From assembly GCA_035041965.1 (NCBI GenBank), contig JAPYMA010001498.1, positions 124,001-188,000 on the forward strand: a stretch of 64,000 bases of DNA, in the 5' to 3' direction. The position numbers and the translations under genes were made by a program. The stretch is from Anisakis pegreffii. Lineage: Eukaryota; Nematoda; Chromadorea; Rhabditida; Anisakidae. Of this stretch, positions 1 to 13,400 are shown one piece after another (position 1 is the first letter of the stretch; each line of letters opens with the position of its first letter). The notes under the pieces were generated by a model that was given only the letters and a program-made list of their open reading frames with translations, was not told the DNA's origin and did not search any database.

Positions 1-3000
1 TGTTCGTTCTTTCCTCTCGTTCGAAGACTATAAGCTCTTCGGGTAATTTCGTCTTCGCTGAGAAATTATCTTAATTACACTTCGCGCTGCCCGTTTGTTG
101 CTGCTGCCAATACTTGAGCAGAACTTTTCTTTAACACTTCGATTAGATCGCACTGCTCGAATCACAAATTATGCCCAGAAGCATCCGAGCAGCAAAATTT
201 CGTTTTTCTTTTTTGATTTGCTCGCAACAACAGTCAAATCAGGTCGCTCGAAAGCGTTTTTTTTTTTCAATTCCAAGTGGCTCCGTCAACTGCTCGTGCG
301 ATTCGGATCCAAGTTAAAAGGCCCGGTTCAGGAGGACGAAACAGAAATCAGGAACACTTGATGATATGAACAGTGAATGAATAAATGACTGAATACGTGA
401 ATGAATAGAATAAATATAAAAACAACTGAAGCCAAAGGTTCGAAATGAAATGTGGCAAAAATAACGTGGATTTTAAGGAAGGATCCTCCAGAGGAGCGGC
501 GAGCAGTGGATGGAATAGGTCAATGGAACAGAGCGGAATGAGTTCACTCAACTTGATGTTTTGTTAAGTTTGTGTGTGTGTGTGTTAAGAACGGCTGAAA
601 ATGATTGAAGTGAGCAGCAGTAGTCAACTGACGTTTCCAAGCAGTTTAGTTGCTCGTCGTCGTGTTCAATTCAAGATTTGCGGATGGATGGATGCTTGCT
701 CAAAAACACTTGCCGTTCGTTCGTTGTCTTGTAACTTGTAGCTGACTGACTAACTGCACGTTATTAATCACTGTCATTCGCATTAACATCGTTATCAGCA
801 CTAAACCAATCCACGAACAACATCACGAACGCAACCAAAAACACACACCATCAGCATTATAACAATTGGTAGTATATTTTAGTCGAATGAAGTTTATTTC
901 AAAATTTGATTCATACGAGTCTATCTCCTTCTGATAAATGCTCAGCTTGGAACAAGAGAATTTAAAAAGTTAGACTTCAATCGTATGCACAATTGAGAAT
1001 TAAGCAAATTCAGCAATCAACTTTAATGTTCAGCAACTTGCATCAATAGCGAGGATTGATTGTGCAGAATAAGCTCTCCAGGAACTACACTATAGCTTTC
1101 ACCAGCTTTCAGGTTTCAGATTCAGAATTCAATGAAGAATTCCGTCGAATGTTGAGTTTTCAGGCTTAGGCTTAGGCACACTAGGGACTGGTAGCACTTC
1201 AACTGAGTCAGAGTTGAACATGGATGAAATATCATCTACAAGAGCCGGAATTCAGTGGCTTATCCAGTCGTGTGTGTCTTCAGAGTTCCTACTTTTGTTC
1301 TTCGGATTTGAACACGTGTAGCAGTGAAGAACAATAGTCAAGAACAGAAGATGAATTCAGGTGTAGGCTGCTGATGGGTAAAGTTGTTGCAATTTCTCTA
1401 AACTTAGCGCAGTAACTAACGACTAATCCAGATCAGTCAAGATGCTCAACATTACATAACATAATCAAAAGACATCACATAATCCACCAACACATACATT
1501 ATACATGATATCTGTGTACGCGAAGGCGATAAACTCGTCTTGATGTATTCGATATAGATGGATAAACACATGAATTCATACATCAATGGGGAGATAGATA
1601 TGCATGTATAGTATGCACTGCATTCGTGTAGCACTAGACTCGAAATGAATCCGTGAAAGAGTGCGTTATGAAAACGCCCTCCTTCAAGGAACATTTCCTC
1701 GAGAGCATTCAACCCAATGGCAACGATCAGAGCGGGACATCATGATGCATGTCACTTGGACTTAGTCTAGGTTGAGTCTCATTCCTGCCTGGACTGAGGT
1801 CACTTTTCAAAACATCCACAGTTCTGCCATACAAGGCTGAACTTTCCATTGAACTAATGGAGTATTACTGGGCCTGAGAGCCAATTTATGTCCAAAGCCA
1901 AATGCAGCTCACGGCGATATCCCGCGTTGACTATTGCCAGTTGTGGATGTCACAAGATTGCTTGCACCTTTTGATTGTATGACATTCCACTATTCTCATC
2001 TCTTTCCTTCAACAGTCTGTTTAATCCCCGTCAGCAGATCCATTTACCCAGTCTCCTCTACTATCGTCAATCAGTTTCCATTCAACAATCATTGTCGTAT
2101 CAATCAAAATCAGATCAAAATCCAGTAGCGATCAATGCGGATCAAAAAACTGATTCATTGATCAAGTCTTCTCACAAAAATTTATCGGTGCCATCAAAGG
2201 AGGCACTTCGTTGCGACCAAGAAAGAAATTCGAAAGCGCTGCTGAACAGTTGCGCAGGATGTATTCTTCTTGAAAATTCAAACCACAGTTGGCTGCCAAC
2301 CTCTTTAAGACATCATTTCACTTCCTAGAATCTCCCTAAGGGATCTCAACCGTTCGAAAACGATTCGGTTTAATCATGCTATCCTCATCCCGTCGTGTTA
2401 TCATGCTATCAGTCATAAAACTTCCGATTAATTCTTATGGATTCAGAGTTAATCTCTCTCATAAATATGATGAAAAAAAAGAGTTCATAAACTTGAATGT
2501 CGTTCGGAGTGTATGGATAACTGAATTCCTCGCGAAATGTATGCAAACAGCGTACTGCACTGCCTTTTGGACTACAAATTTAGAACCATCCAATAAGGTT
2601 TACAATAAAAATTCATAAAGTTTACAAATCGAATGGCATGGCTTATTTCAGCATTTGATAACTTCTCGCAGAAGTACTTTGATGGCCAACAATCTGAATA
2701 AACACAACTTTTTTCAAAAGTTAATTTATCGAAATTTTATGCTTCGTTTCGTCTGTAAATGCCCAGAACCGCATATGAATCAATAAGTAAATGGTGTTGT
2801 ACACAATATAACAATACGGAGGGTGAAACGTAAAGATGATCTACCTCGAAGCAATGAAACTATTTTATTTGATCATAAAACCGATTAAAATTCCGCAATT
2901 TCTACTGGAAGAATGAACTTTATCGTTTATAACCTCCAAAACATCAGTATATTTCCGGCAAGATTTTTCAGTTGAATGACGCGAGACTTTCAGTCGTTAG

Positions 3001-6000
3001 CATTAAAATATTGACTTCGACGTTACCAAACCGAACTGAATACGCTCACAACACCTGATTTCATTCGGATAGATAAAACTATCACGTTACAAAAACAGAG
3101 AAATATTTCTTGCTTTGCTAACACAATGAGCCAAAAATTTGCAACACTCAAGTGTCGAATTTCCCAAAGCTTTGGTCGTCTGATCGTTTGTTCGTGTATC
3201 GATTCAAGCAAATGAGCACCTTCTTACGGGTATCGAATTTCTTGATGCACACTCAATCGCTTGGGCAGTAAACTGCATAACTGAGGCTCGCAAACACTTG
3301 CCAACCTCACTTTGTCCATAAAGTTGCATACAACCGCAAGTCTTCAACAGTTATTCCACTTCGAATCAAGCATCATCATTTAATGTTTTGAGTCGATTGC
3401 AAGACCACCTTATACAGTTTCTAATGACATTGCAGTTCAAATTGAATCAATCCAGGAGAGCGATAAGGCATTCCGCAACAGCACTTAAACATTCGATCTC
3501 TTAGATAACGAGTAGATAGTCAACTCAGGGCGATTCGTGTCTCTCTTCCAAACTTCCTTTTCATTTATTGGCCAACATCAAAACGCAGCCATTCTTATTC
3601 CACTGCTTGACACAAAGAACGAGACAAATCTCAGTGCCCCTTCACTCATAGTCTTGCTTCACTCAACTTCGATAGTCATCAATTTAACTGAGGTTCTCAA
3701 ACACTTCCTCAAAATCGACCTGCCAACCGTTGGTATTATGCAGTGTTACGATTGCAACAGACACAGCTATCTGCTTGAGGTACCGGTAAACAAGTCAATC
3801 TTTGTACCGACATATTGCAATAATCTGTCAAATTTTGTGCTCTCACAATCAGAAAATTTTCAATGCAACGGATCAAAATGGGATATTTCGTGGATAGCAT
3901 TTTACGGCGAGAGTAATATTGCGCTTTGAATGCTCTGAATGCCGTATAAACATCTAATATTGAAAAGATTTTAGTTTGTTTGCTCAAACGAACGGATAAT
4001 TTTAGTTTGCTGAAATTTATTACTCAAAACTGAATCAAGAACAAACAGCTTGGTTGCGTTATTTTTCATGTGCTGCTATTGCACTTCGAACAAACCATGC
4101 AACATGTCCCATTTCGAAATTGTGAAAGCTCATTGCATATGGATGACTAGGGCATTTTTGTCTTTACACTGCAAACAAACATGTTTTGGGAATGAAAAAA
4201 AAGCATATGTCGACTAAGCAATTCATATCTTGTGAGATTAATCACCTTCAGCTGTGTTCACCCTGCTAATGCTAATGAGTTCTCATTGACGATCGAACAA
4301 ATGAATGTGCTGAGACGTTCGATAAATCCAACAACCGGGAATGCTCGTAACATATCAGTCGAGTCGATAAGTATCCGTCGATAAACAGTGGCTGGAAAAA
4401 CAAATAAACCATATCTCAAAATGTCTCATCATGTTGCTGGCAAAACAATCGAATTTCGCATTATTCTCTTCGGTGATTAATTTATTTGTTATTCATCAGA
4501 CGAGCCAGCAGTCACAACATCATACAGCTCGTATGGTTAACATCACATAAAGGTGAACATTCACTGACAATGAGGATATTTTGATTTTATGCTGCGAGTT
4601 TCGCCACATTCCTCGAAATATCCTGCAGTCCCACATGTAGTATCAATGAAATTTTCCACTAAAAATGCTCTCGTCAATGATTTATTGTCAAATCTTCCGA
4701 AAACATCGGCTGATTCAGAAGAACAAAAACTATTGCAATGGAATGGCGACATACATCTATAGGACCACAATCAGATTGTCATGAAACCACAAGACGCTTA
4801 AATGGAAGTGTGCTTCTCTGCAAGTGGTCATCATGCATACTTCGAAAGGCCACTGAAGCCAGTTCAAGCCAGATGTAATCGCCCGCAATGTTAAATGCTC
4901 ACAATCAGGTTGTTTTCGGCTGTCTGGTTGTTCACTGTTTTTATTGCTGTTAATGATTTAACTCACAATCAGCTGTTACTTGATTTCAAACCACACGTCT
5001 GATTGATTTGATTAATGTGCGCAAAAAGTTTCCTGATAACAATAGCAAGAGTTACGAAACAGCACGAAAGCAGCCACGATAATGATAAAAATACACTCAG
5101 TCCAGATTAACAATCAATGAATCACCAATCCAATCTAAGGTACGCTGAATCAACTCCGCACCGACATTGAGAAACACTACTATTGCTTTTATCTATTAAA
5201 AAAACATAGAAAGTGATAAGGTTTCAAAACATATAAATGATAAGATCAACACTGTGATCAAGTCGTGATCAAATTCTAATCATATGGTGTAATTATTGGT
5301 GCCATTATGGTACAGTATTGTAACATTCAAGTGTGAGTGAAAAACTATTGAAATATCATTCCATTGTAATTGTATTTATCGTCGAGATATCATTAACCTA
5401 TCGATTTCAACTGCATAAATTTTCAAAATTACCAGAAATTTTGTCAATCTCTACACTGACCAAATCATCTATTAACCTCAGAATCACAAAATGCATCGCG
5501 TTTTCCAACGAACAGTCAGCTTAAGATTCGTTTTCGTTGTTGCTTTGAACACGAATGTGGACATCGAAAAAGATGCATAATGAAACGAATACAGTGCATA
5601 TGCAAAGAGAGAGTCCAACGGAAATTGTTTGAAATTTCGATAGGTTTTAAGTTTCGAACAGAAACTTTTAAGTTCTTCAGAGTGGTTCACATAAAATTCT
5701 CATTCCCAACGAATGGGTTTCAATTTGTTCAGATCAATGTATGCAATTCAAAAATCAAACGATTCGGAGTACAATTTGAAATTATGTTTGCGAACGGTAC
5801 TTTATCACTCAAAAAGTTTCACTTGGATTGTTTTCAGTGGTCGGAAGGCCCAAATGAATGCGACATTCGCCGTCGCTCATTCATCAAACCAACCGCGACA
5901 AAGAAATTGTTGCACTCCTGTGGCGCATCAAAATGTACAGCAAAGATATGGTTTGAAAAGATGTTTGGATGGCTGGCGAATGCATTTGGATACGTGATTT

Positions 6001-6742
6001 CACAAGAGAATCAATGATAGCTGAATATTTTCCAGTCACAGAAAAGTTTCATTGCAAACTTGATAGTGTAATAGAGATTTATTGGTGATATATTTGGAGA
6101 TCTCCAACAAAACTGTGATAAATTTCGAAAGAAGCTGACACGAAATCTTCACAACGATTGAATTGAATTCACTTTTGTGCGGCGCATGATGATTTATATT
6201 ATATGACTATCACTTTGGGCTTCACATTCCATTCTCATTCCTTACGTTCAATCCTTCTCTGAGATGCTGGAGCAGAACTCCGAAACATTAGAAAAACCGA
6301 CGAATAAACACAACGCAAAGATGGCAGCAAGAAAATATTGTCATTTCTATCAAAGAGATCCATTTCATTATTCCTCTATCACAAATGTTTTCTTCCAATC
6401 AAATGATAAGTATACACAAATCATTCAGTCAGCGTTACAATATTACAATACTGTAAGGTTACAATATCAGAATCTTTCACTGAATCTCACCGTCACTCTT
6501 CGCACAGAAACTAAATTCATTGCCATCAAAAAGCTGCTGCTGCTAGCGTTGTCAATCCGTCAGACATATCAGCCGCAACTGAATTTCTTAATTTTTGCTC
6601 AAATCGATATGCTGAAATGATAAAAAGCACTAGGACTGTGATATGTGATATCTAAATGAATATGATCAACTAAACGTGTTGCACGCACAGCATCAGCATC
6701 ATGAAGCAAGAAAGGATGTGTGAACGATCAGGCGTCACTGAC
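1..6742. other. Intergenic or intronic AT-rich sequence
   Basis: No exon with both splice sites and sustained coding character was found. Open frames up to 145 codons (5580-6017 +) occur, but at this base composition one or two of that length are expected by chance and none shows a recognisable motif. A (TG)n run is at about 570-584. If the isolated exon at 6743-6922 belongs to a large-intron gene on the - strand, part of this stretch may be intron or 3' sequence of that gene. Confidence 0.5.
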
Positions 6743-6922
6743 CTGATAAGAGCCTCGAGGTTGCCCATGGTGTCGGGCCTAGCGAGGAGATTGATCGCCT
6801 GCGCGATGGGATCACGTCCCGGGTCGGGCACCCCGCTGTCACCGAACCAGTTTCGTTCGTCGTAATCGTCTAGTATCAGTGGCTCAACTGTACTTCTCGT
6901 CCCTGTGCTACTTTCGCTGTCT
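6743..6922 (-). CDS. Isolated internal exon, acidic protein of unknown family
   Basis: A 180-bp GC-rich island in AT-rich DNA. On the - strand it is bounded by a strong nematode-type acceptor (AAATTTCAG) and a donor (ATCAG/GTCAGTG). One frame is open: 1 base completes an upstream codon, then 59 codons, then 2 bases (AG). The other two frames have stops. The peptide is acidic in its middle (DDYDERNWFGDSG) and ends in a probable amphipathic helix (DPIAQAINLLARPDTMGNLE). I do not recognise the family. No partner exons were found on either side, so flanking introns would be over 2 kb or the rest lies outside the window. The opposite strand is also open for a stretch but lacks splice signals, so the - strand is preferred. 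Confidence 0.65.
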
Positions 6923-9236
6923 CTGAAATTTTAGTACTGATAATCGTTTAAGTCCAAACATTTGATTGAGCCACACAAGAATGAACTCGACTGATCAATA
7001 CATATCAGGTTGAAGTCGATAGGAAAAGCGTGTTGAATACACCACATAATCAAACTTATACCAATTCACGTAGTTAATTTAGACAGAAGATAGGAGGCTT
7101 ACATGAAGTAAGTGTCTCAGGCACATGTGACAATGAGAGCAGGTGAAGTATCACAGAACACTTTCAGAAATACGAGCAATTTGTGTGCCAGGCTGTTAAG
7201 AATGCATTTGGTCTATAACTGCAATAACCCCATCATCCCCATGATATGCTGATGAATTGCGATTCGATAAGAATGCACAGTGACCCCGCACTCTACTGTT
7301 ATTATGTGACAGCTAAGGTAAACATGGAATAGGATTTCAGGAAGGCAGCAAATACTTATGTCAACTGACGTGGTCATCTCAACACAGTTGACATTGATCA
7401 CTATCAAAGATCCAATTTCTCTACACGTACGGGTCGAGATGATATAAAGTGAATTGAAGAAAAATGCATAAATAGGGTGCGAATTTAAGTTTATGATAAG
7501 TTATTTTGTTGGAAGATACCTCGGATATAGCAAGTAAATAATACTAGTTGATCTACTTAGCCTAGGGGGAGCACCGCTTATCCCATTCAGTCTACCATCT
7601 TGGGTGATCAGAGTAAGCTAAGCTAAGCAGATGTAAGTTAGCAAGAGGATGTTTCAAATGAGTTATATGAAGAAGTTAATATTTCATGTAACGTAAACTA
7701 AATGAATAAATGACCACGAATGCTGTTGGCTTTTCGAAAGCAGCTGATGAAAAGCAGCACTAAACAACAACACATGTATAAATGAATGAGAATGCTTTGT
7801 GTTGATCACAGTAATGAGCGAATTACATTTAGTGGATGTTGTTAAGTTCAACAAGTTATACGAAGTGCGACTAATCTCTATGTAGGAAATGTTCTAGTGG
7901 TTGTTTGTTCCCGCTGCTGCTCCTGATCATCCACTTCAAATTCAATCAGCGTTACTAATGTCATTGGTTGGACTTCAGTTCAACGAACTATTATGCATGG
8001 AGAAGTGCTATGGCCTTTACTGATGATAGTTGTACCTGGACAACGCTATGAAGAGCCAAGAGTTTGAGAGTGCATAATTGATATTGCTCACACCTGGCAC
8101 CCACCTGCTCGTTCATTTTACATTCTTACGACTGCAATGCCTTTTGATTAACTTTCCATCTTCTTCCGTATAAGTGAAATGTTCCATTACACATTTGCGA
8201 TCATATTACCTCGGTCTGAATGAAATGAAATCATTCCCATATGGGGGTATCTACAACCAAGGATATTGCATTTGATGAATGCATTCTCAGTGGTTTGATT
8301 TATTTTATGAACTCGAATCACACCAAACTCCCACCTCGTTTGAGTCAAATTTCAAGCAAACTCATTATTTTCGATAGTGTTGCGACTTAATTTTTCATTC
8401 GCTGTGATTCATTCGCAAATTCTTTTGATTCAATTTCACACATTCGATAGGATTCTTCCGTATCATCTTATTCTCGTTTAAATATCCTCTGAACAATTTA
8501 ACAGTGTATCAGTTCGTTCAGTGTTGTTTTTATTGCTCGATGCTGTAGTCTCTCTATAAGCAGCTGGTATTTGAGAATGATTACGTTTTGAGAATTAAGT
8601 AGCTGGAGACTTTTTTTGGAATTATCTTGGACAATTCAAGTCAATTATTTGATTTTGATTGGAACCAATAAATCTTAATCACTTGACAACCTTGACATAT
8701 CTAGATATAATCACTTGGATTGTTTATGCAAACCGATTTCTTTTTGAAAATTTCATTGCGCACCAATGTCTGCTTTAGACTTTTTAGAATCAGTCGAGTA
8801 TCAGAGAAAGAAACAGCAAAGGGAATCAGCATTCATTGTCCTCCAATAACTAACACTCACTGATGCCGAACAAAAAGTTTTCTGTTTTCTTGAATGTGTC
8901 AGAATGTGGAAAGGAATGTTTCTGATAGATGTCGATCATTGTTTATTCATGAATGCAACTTTCATCTGCGTTATTCATTAATTATCAACAGTAACAGATA
9001 ATTTCGTTGAAGTGGAATGGCGGGCTGGGTCTCGAGAGTCCAATTCCGAACCAACACTCAATTGCATTCTTGATGACCAGACTGCTTCTCAGTTCATTTG
9101 TTGCTTTCTGCGCTTACTATAATATCAGCATGTGTTTCATAATACATCATGTGATGTATCCATGCAATTACGTGTCAGCATTTCATGCAGCAGCTAACAG
9201 TGCACCTTCAATATTGCATACGTTATGCCGGTAGCC
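6923..9236. other. AT-rich sequence without recognised genes
   Basis: Only short ORFs are present. A small - strand frame at about 7871-7960 with a Glu/Gln-rich reading (EVDDQEQQREQ) has no credible donor. It may be chance or a fragment of the gene that includes the exon at 6743-6922. Confidence 0.4.
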
Positions 9237-10492
9237 GGTCAATCTGCCCATAGACATTTTGCCTAACGACAGTTTGCCCAAAGACACATTGCCTGCCTAA
9301 AGACAATTTGCCTAATGGACAGTTTGCATAACGGACAATTTGCCTAACAGACAGTTTGCTCAACGGACAGTTTGCCTAACTTACGGTTTTTAATGGATAT
9401 TTCACCTAATAGGCAAACTGTTCCTTAGTCAAATTGTCCGTTAGGCAATGTGTCTTTAGGCAAACTGTCCGTTGGGCAATGTGTCTTTAGGCAAACTGTC
9501 CGCTGGGCAATGTGTCTTTAGACAAACTGTCCGTTGGGCAATGTGTCTTTAGACAAACTGTCCGTTGGGCAATGTGTCTTTAGACAAACTGTCCGTTGGG
9601 CAATGTGTCTTTAGGCAAACTGTCCGTTGGGCAATGTGTCTTTAGGCAAACTGTCCGCTGGGTAATGTGTCTTTAGACAAACTGTCCGTTGGGCAATGTG
9701 TCTTTAGACAAACTGTCCGTTGGGCAATGTGCCTTTAGACAAACTGTCCGTTGGGCAATGTGTCTTTAGACAAACTGTCCGTTGGGCAATGTGTCTTTAG
9801 ACAAACTGTCCGTTGGGCAATGTGTCTTTAGACAAACTGTCCGTTGGGCAATGTGTCTTTAGACAAACTGTCCGTTGGGCAATGTGTCTTTAGACAAACT
9901 GTCCGTTGGGCAATGTGTCTTTAGACAAACTGTCCGTTGGGCAATGTGTCTTTAGACAAACTGTCCGTTGGGCAATGTGTCTTTAGACAAACTGTCCGTT
10001 GGGCAATGTGTCTTTAGACAAACTGTCCGTTGGGCAATGTGTCTTTAGACAAACTGTCCGTTGGGCAATGTGTCTTTAGACAAACTGTCCGTTGGGCAAT
10101 GTGTCTTTAGACAAACTGTCCGTTGGGCAATGTGTCTTTAGACAAACTGTCCGTTGGGCAATGTGTCTTTAGACAAACTGTCCGTTGGGCAATGTGTCTT
10201 TAGACAAACTGTCCGTTGGGCAATGTGTCTTTAGACAAACTGTCCGTTGGGCAATGTGTCTTTAGACAAACTGTCCGTTGGGCAATGTGTCTTTAGACAA
10301 ACTGTCCGTTGGGCAATGTGTCTTTAGACAAACTGTCCGTTGGGCAATGTGTCTTTAGACAAACTGTCCGTTGGGCAATGTGTCTTTAGACAAACTGTCC
10401 GTTGGGCAATGTGTCTTTAGACAAACTGTCCGTTGGGCAATGTGTCTTTAGACAAACTGTCCTCAGGCAAAATGTCTTTAGACAGATTGACC
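9237..10492. mobile_element. Foldback (TIR) element carrying a 31-bp satellite array
   Basis: The two ends are inverted copies: the left end begins GGTCAATCTG and continues into a GACATTTTGCCT motif, and the right end is the reverse complement of the same series, finishing in GATTGACC at 10492. The left arm (9237-9390) holds degenerate units in one orientation (GACAGTTTGCC, GGACAATTTGCC). The rest is a head-to-tail array of nearly identical 31-bp units in the opposite orientation. No coding capacity is seen; the short ORFs here are artefacts of the repeat. This layout, inverted termini with internal tandem amplification, is known for foldback and some MITE-type DNA transposons. The superfamily is not assigned because no unambiguous target-site duplication is visible. 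Confidence 0.75.
9428..10465 (+). repeat. 31-bp tandem satellite, about 33 copies
   Basis: The unit consists of GGGCAATGTGTCTTTAGACA followed by AACTGTCCGTT. The first few units vary (TTAGG or TTAGA; CCGCTGGG or CCGTTGGG; GTAATG or GCAATG; one GTGCCTT variant near 9728). Copies from about 9735 onward are essentially identical, which suggests recent unequal crossover or slippage. The array is a sub-feature of the foldback element at 9237-10492. Confidence 0.9.
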
Positions 10493-13400
10493 GATCACGG
10501 TTATGCCCGGTATTTTCGTTGTATTCGGTAAATTTGTTGGTGAATTGAATGAGACAAGCAGGTTCTCTAGTTCCAGAACAGCACAAAACGCCTGAATGAT
10601 TAGCTTCCCATTGTTCGAATTCTATCTTATCGATCAGATCATTTTGATATCCTGCCGTTGAATATGCCAGTCAATGCGCTCAACTACTGATCAAATCATG
10701 CTTTTAAGGATTGCATTCTTTTTTGGTTATTGAAGCTTTCACTTTTTTGATTTTCCTTTTCTATTTTCTCCACTTAATATGCGTCATTATCAAATGAGAA
10801 GAGCTCACCAATTATTCGAATTATTGCCGTGAATATTGCACGATAGATTAATTTTTTTTGTGATTCTTCAGCGGCCCAATTGAACAGCTTTTCACCCAAT
10901 CAAAGTTGATAAATGTTCCTTTGGAAAATGGTTCACCGAATGGATTCACAGCCATTTTCGAGAGTGATAAATTGCTCAATTAGCAAATGAATAAGATCAG
11001 CAGCCAATATTCTCGTCGCATTTCATCTCCAATCAAATGAACGCATAAAACTGCTCCATTCTCTCAGATATCTCCCGAATAATTGTTTTCTGGAGATAAT
11101 TCTCTCATTTTTTCATCTGATAATTACCGATTCGCACCCGATTCACCTAATGCATTCAAGACCATTGATGGATGTGCTTTAAATTGAAGCTACTGTATCA
11201 AATGGATTCTTCGCAGAACATTATTCAGTCTCATTCCATCCTCATGACTGCGGGCCGGCTATGGTCGAGCATCATTCCTAGCCACTTCACAGCCTCACAG
11301 GTGTTTGTCTCGTCTCGCGACAAAACCTCAGCTTAGCCTGTTCATGCCTCGTTCCAAGCGTTGCCTAGAAAGCAGATTTAATTTCAGAACCAGTATAATC
11401 CCGATTCCTGCGATGTTTCCCTGATCGAGATGGCTGTCAGCTCTATCCATCTAACATCTAATGAATTCTTTAACTTCTGATTTACTGTTAATTTCGAAAC
11501 GCATTTCATCTCCTTAACACGACCTTAATTGTTCTATCGCATACTGTTCGATGCATTTTGATACAATGGGGAACTTGAAATCTGATGCAATTGGATCAAT
11601 TTTATCATTGAGCTATTGTGCGCTCATTTAATCGAATTCAGCCTCTTACCCATTTTTGCTTACCGTAGATCATCAGTTGCTGAACTAATTCTAGAATACT
11701 TTTCATGAACTCTAGTATGTTATCAGTGTATCCAACATGAACATGCAGATAGCTTTTTCATCGAATGAATTTGAAGAACAAACTGTCATCAGCAATAATT
11801 GATGTCAATTTCTTGAAAGCGCTCGTCACTTCTTCTTAGCAATTATCCATAAATATATGTATGAGTTAGGCTCCCGCAACTAATTTCTTGAGATGACGTT
11901 TCGTCAATTTGAATGAATTTAATGAAGATAAGGTTTCAAATGATTTGAATGAATTTGATCCTAATTTGCATTTAATTTGCATTATTATAAGCAATTTAGT
12001 TAATGAAGCAATTTTTAAAATAATGTCACCACCTCTGGTGTGCTTCCATTCCATTTCGTTTCACAAACCCTAATCCTTTAACGAATTGTCAAGCAATGAT
12101 CAATCGCTATATTATAGTGTGTCAACATTATCGTTTTTTGATCAGACAGACACCGTAATTGCATATTCTTCATTCATCGTCCTTCGTGAATATAAGAACG
12201 ACGAATAAATTCGCATTTATAAGTTTGCTTTTCATACCGTTTATTCAGTGTGTTTTTAAAACATCAAATTTGAATTTAGCTCTTAACGCTATACATAAGA
12301 TAGGCGTTTGGTACCGTTGGGGAGTTCTTATTAAGGTCTTATACTTCAGCAATTCGGTCGCATTCATATTAGAGGTGCAATAGTTGACTACCGCTAAATC
12401 TGTTCGGATTGTGATCTATAGATCAAGACGGAGGGAGCATTAAGACTTCTCAAAAATACATTGTAATAAACCAACGTAAAATGCAAACTTTCACTATATC
12501 GTGTACATTTGAAGATAGATTCATGAGATGGCGAAAGACTTGGCAGAAACTTCAGTGGCGACAAAACATTATGCATGAGTCTAATTTCAGCCTGATTGTA
12601 AGAGTTCTCAAAAAATCGCTCTGTCGGCGATGAGTTTGGATGGAATGAAACTCATCATTGAAAACGCAGCCCTGAAATTTGATATGCTCAACTGAAAACT
12701 CTGAACATAAAAGGCTCATTTCACAAATGAAACGATCATGTAATTTCACAGTGTGAAATACTTTCCCGTATCGATGAGAATTTTCTCCATCTAGAAGTTT
12801 ATTTGTTTCAATTCATAACTCACTCATAAATTACAGTAGCGGATGTTTTATTGGTGCAGTTGAAGTGGTCATCTGCTGTTGAATCTTTTTTATGAATTGT
12901 TTACATTTTCAAGTCTAATTGAATTACGAGAGTTTCAGTGGGAGAGCAAAATGCAACGCGACAACGGAACGGCATGATAACCCCATTAGTGGAAGAGAGG
13001 CGAGTCTACGCTATTATCCTCTAATGACTGTAATCAATCATGGAATGTGAATTCCGAGAGTGAAACGAACGTTTTTATGGCATCTCGTCGCTCATTCCTC
13101 GAGCACCCACTCATCTTTTGAGCAAGCACTGTGAGGAGGTCGTTTCGAAAGATTTTTCAATTCTTTCCAGCAACAAATTTCGGTTATAGTTTTTCTGGTC
13201 ACAGTTAAAATTTACCATTTTTCACACTGATTTTTCGATTTTTCAAATTGAATTTCCATTTTCTCATTCCAGTTTCTCAATTTGTCGCTTTTTTTCCGCG
13301 CAATTTTGCTTGAATTTATATTCGTGAAAGTGAATTCGCCAGCGAATGGAAACGTTAAAGTCGCTGCGTAAAAAGCGTTACCAATTTTCGAGTCTAGCTG

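Noticed and set aside
431..460. GGTTCGAAATG, considered as a tRNA B box
   Set aside because: No matching A box, acceptor stem or cloverleaf could be drawn around it.
5580..6017. 145-codon ORF on the + strand
   Set aside because: Overlaps another open frame, has no recognisable domain, and its codon use looks like translated AT-rich intergenic DNA.
10386..10586. ORF with repeated CLKT-type peptide
   Set aside because: It is a translation of the 31-bp satellite, not a gene.
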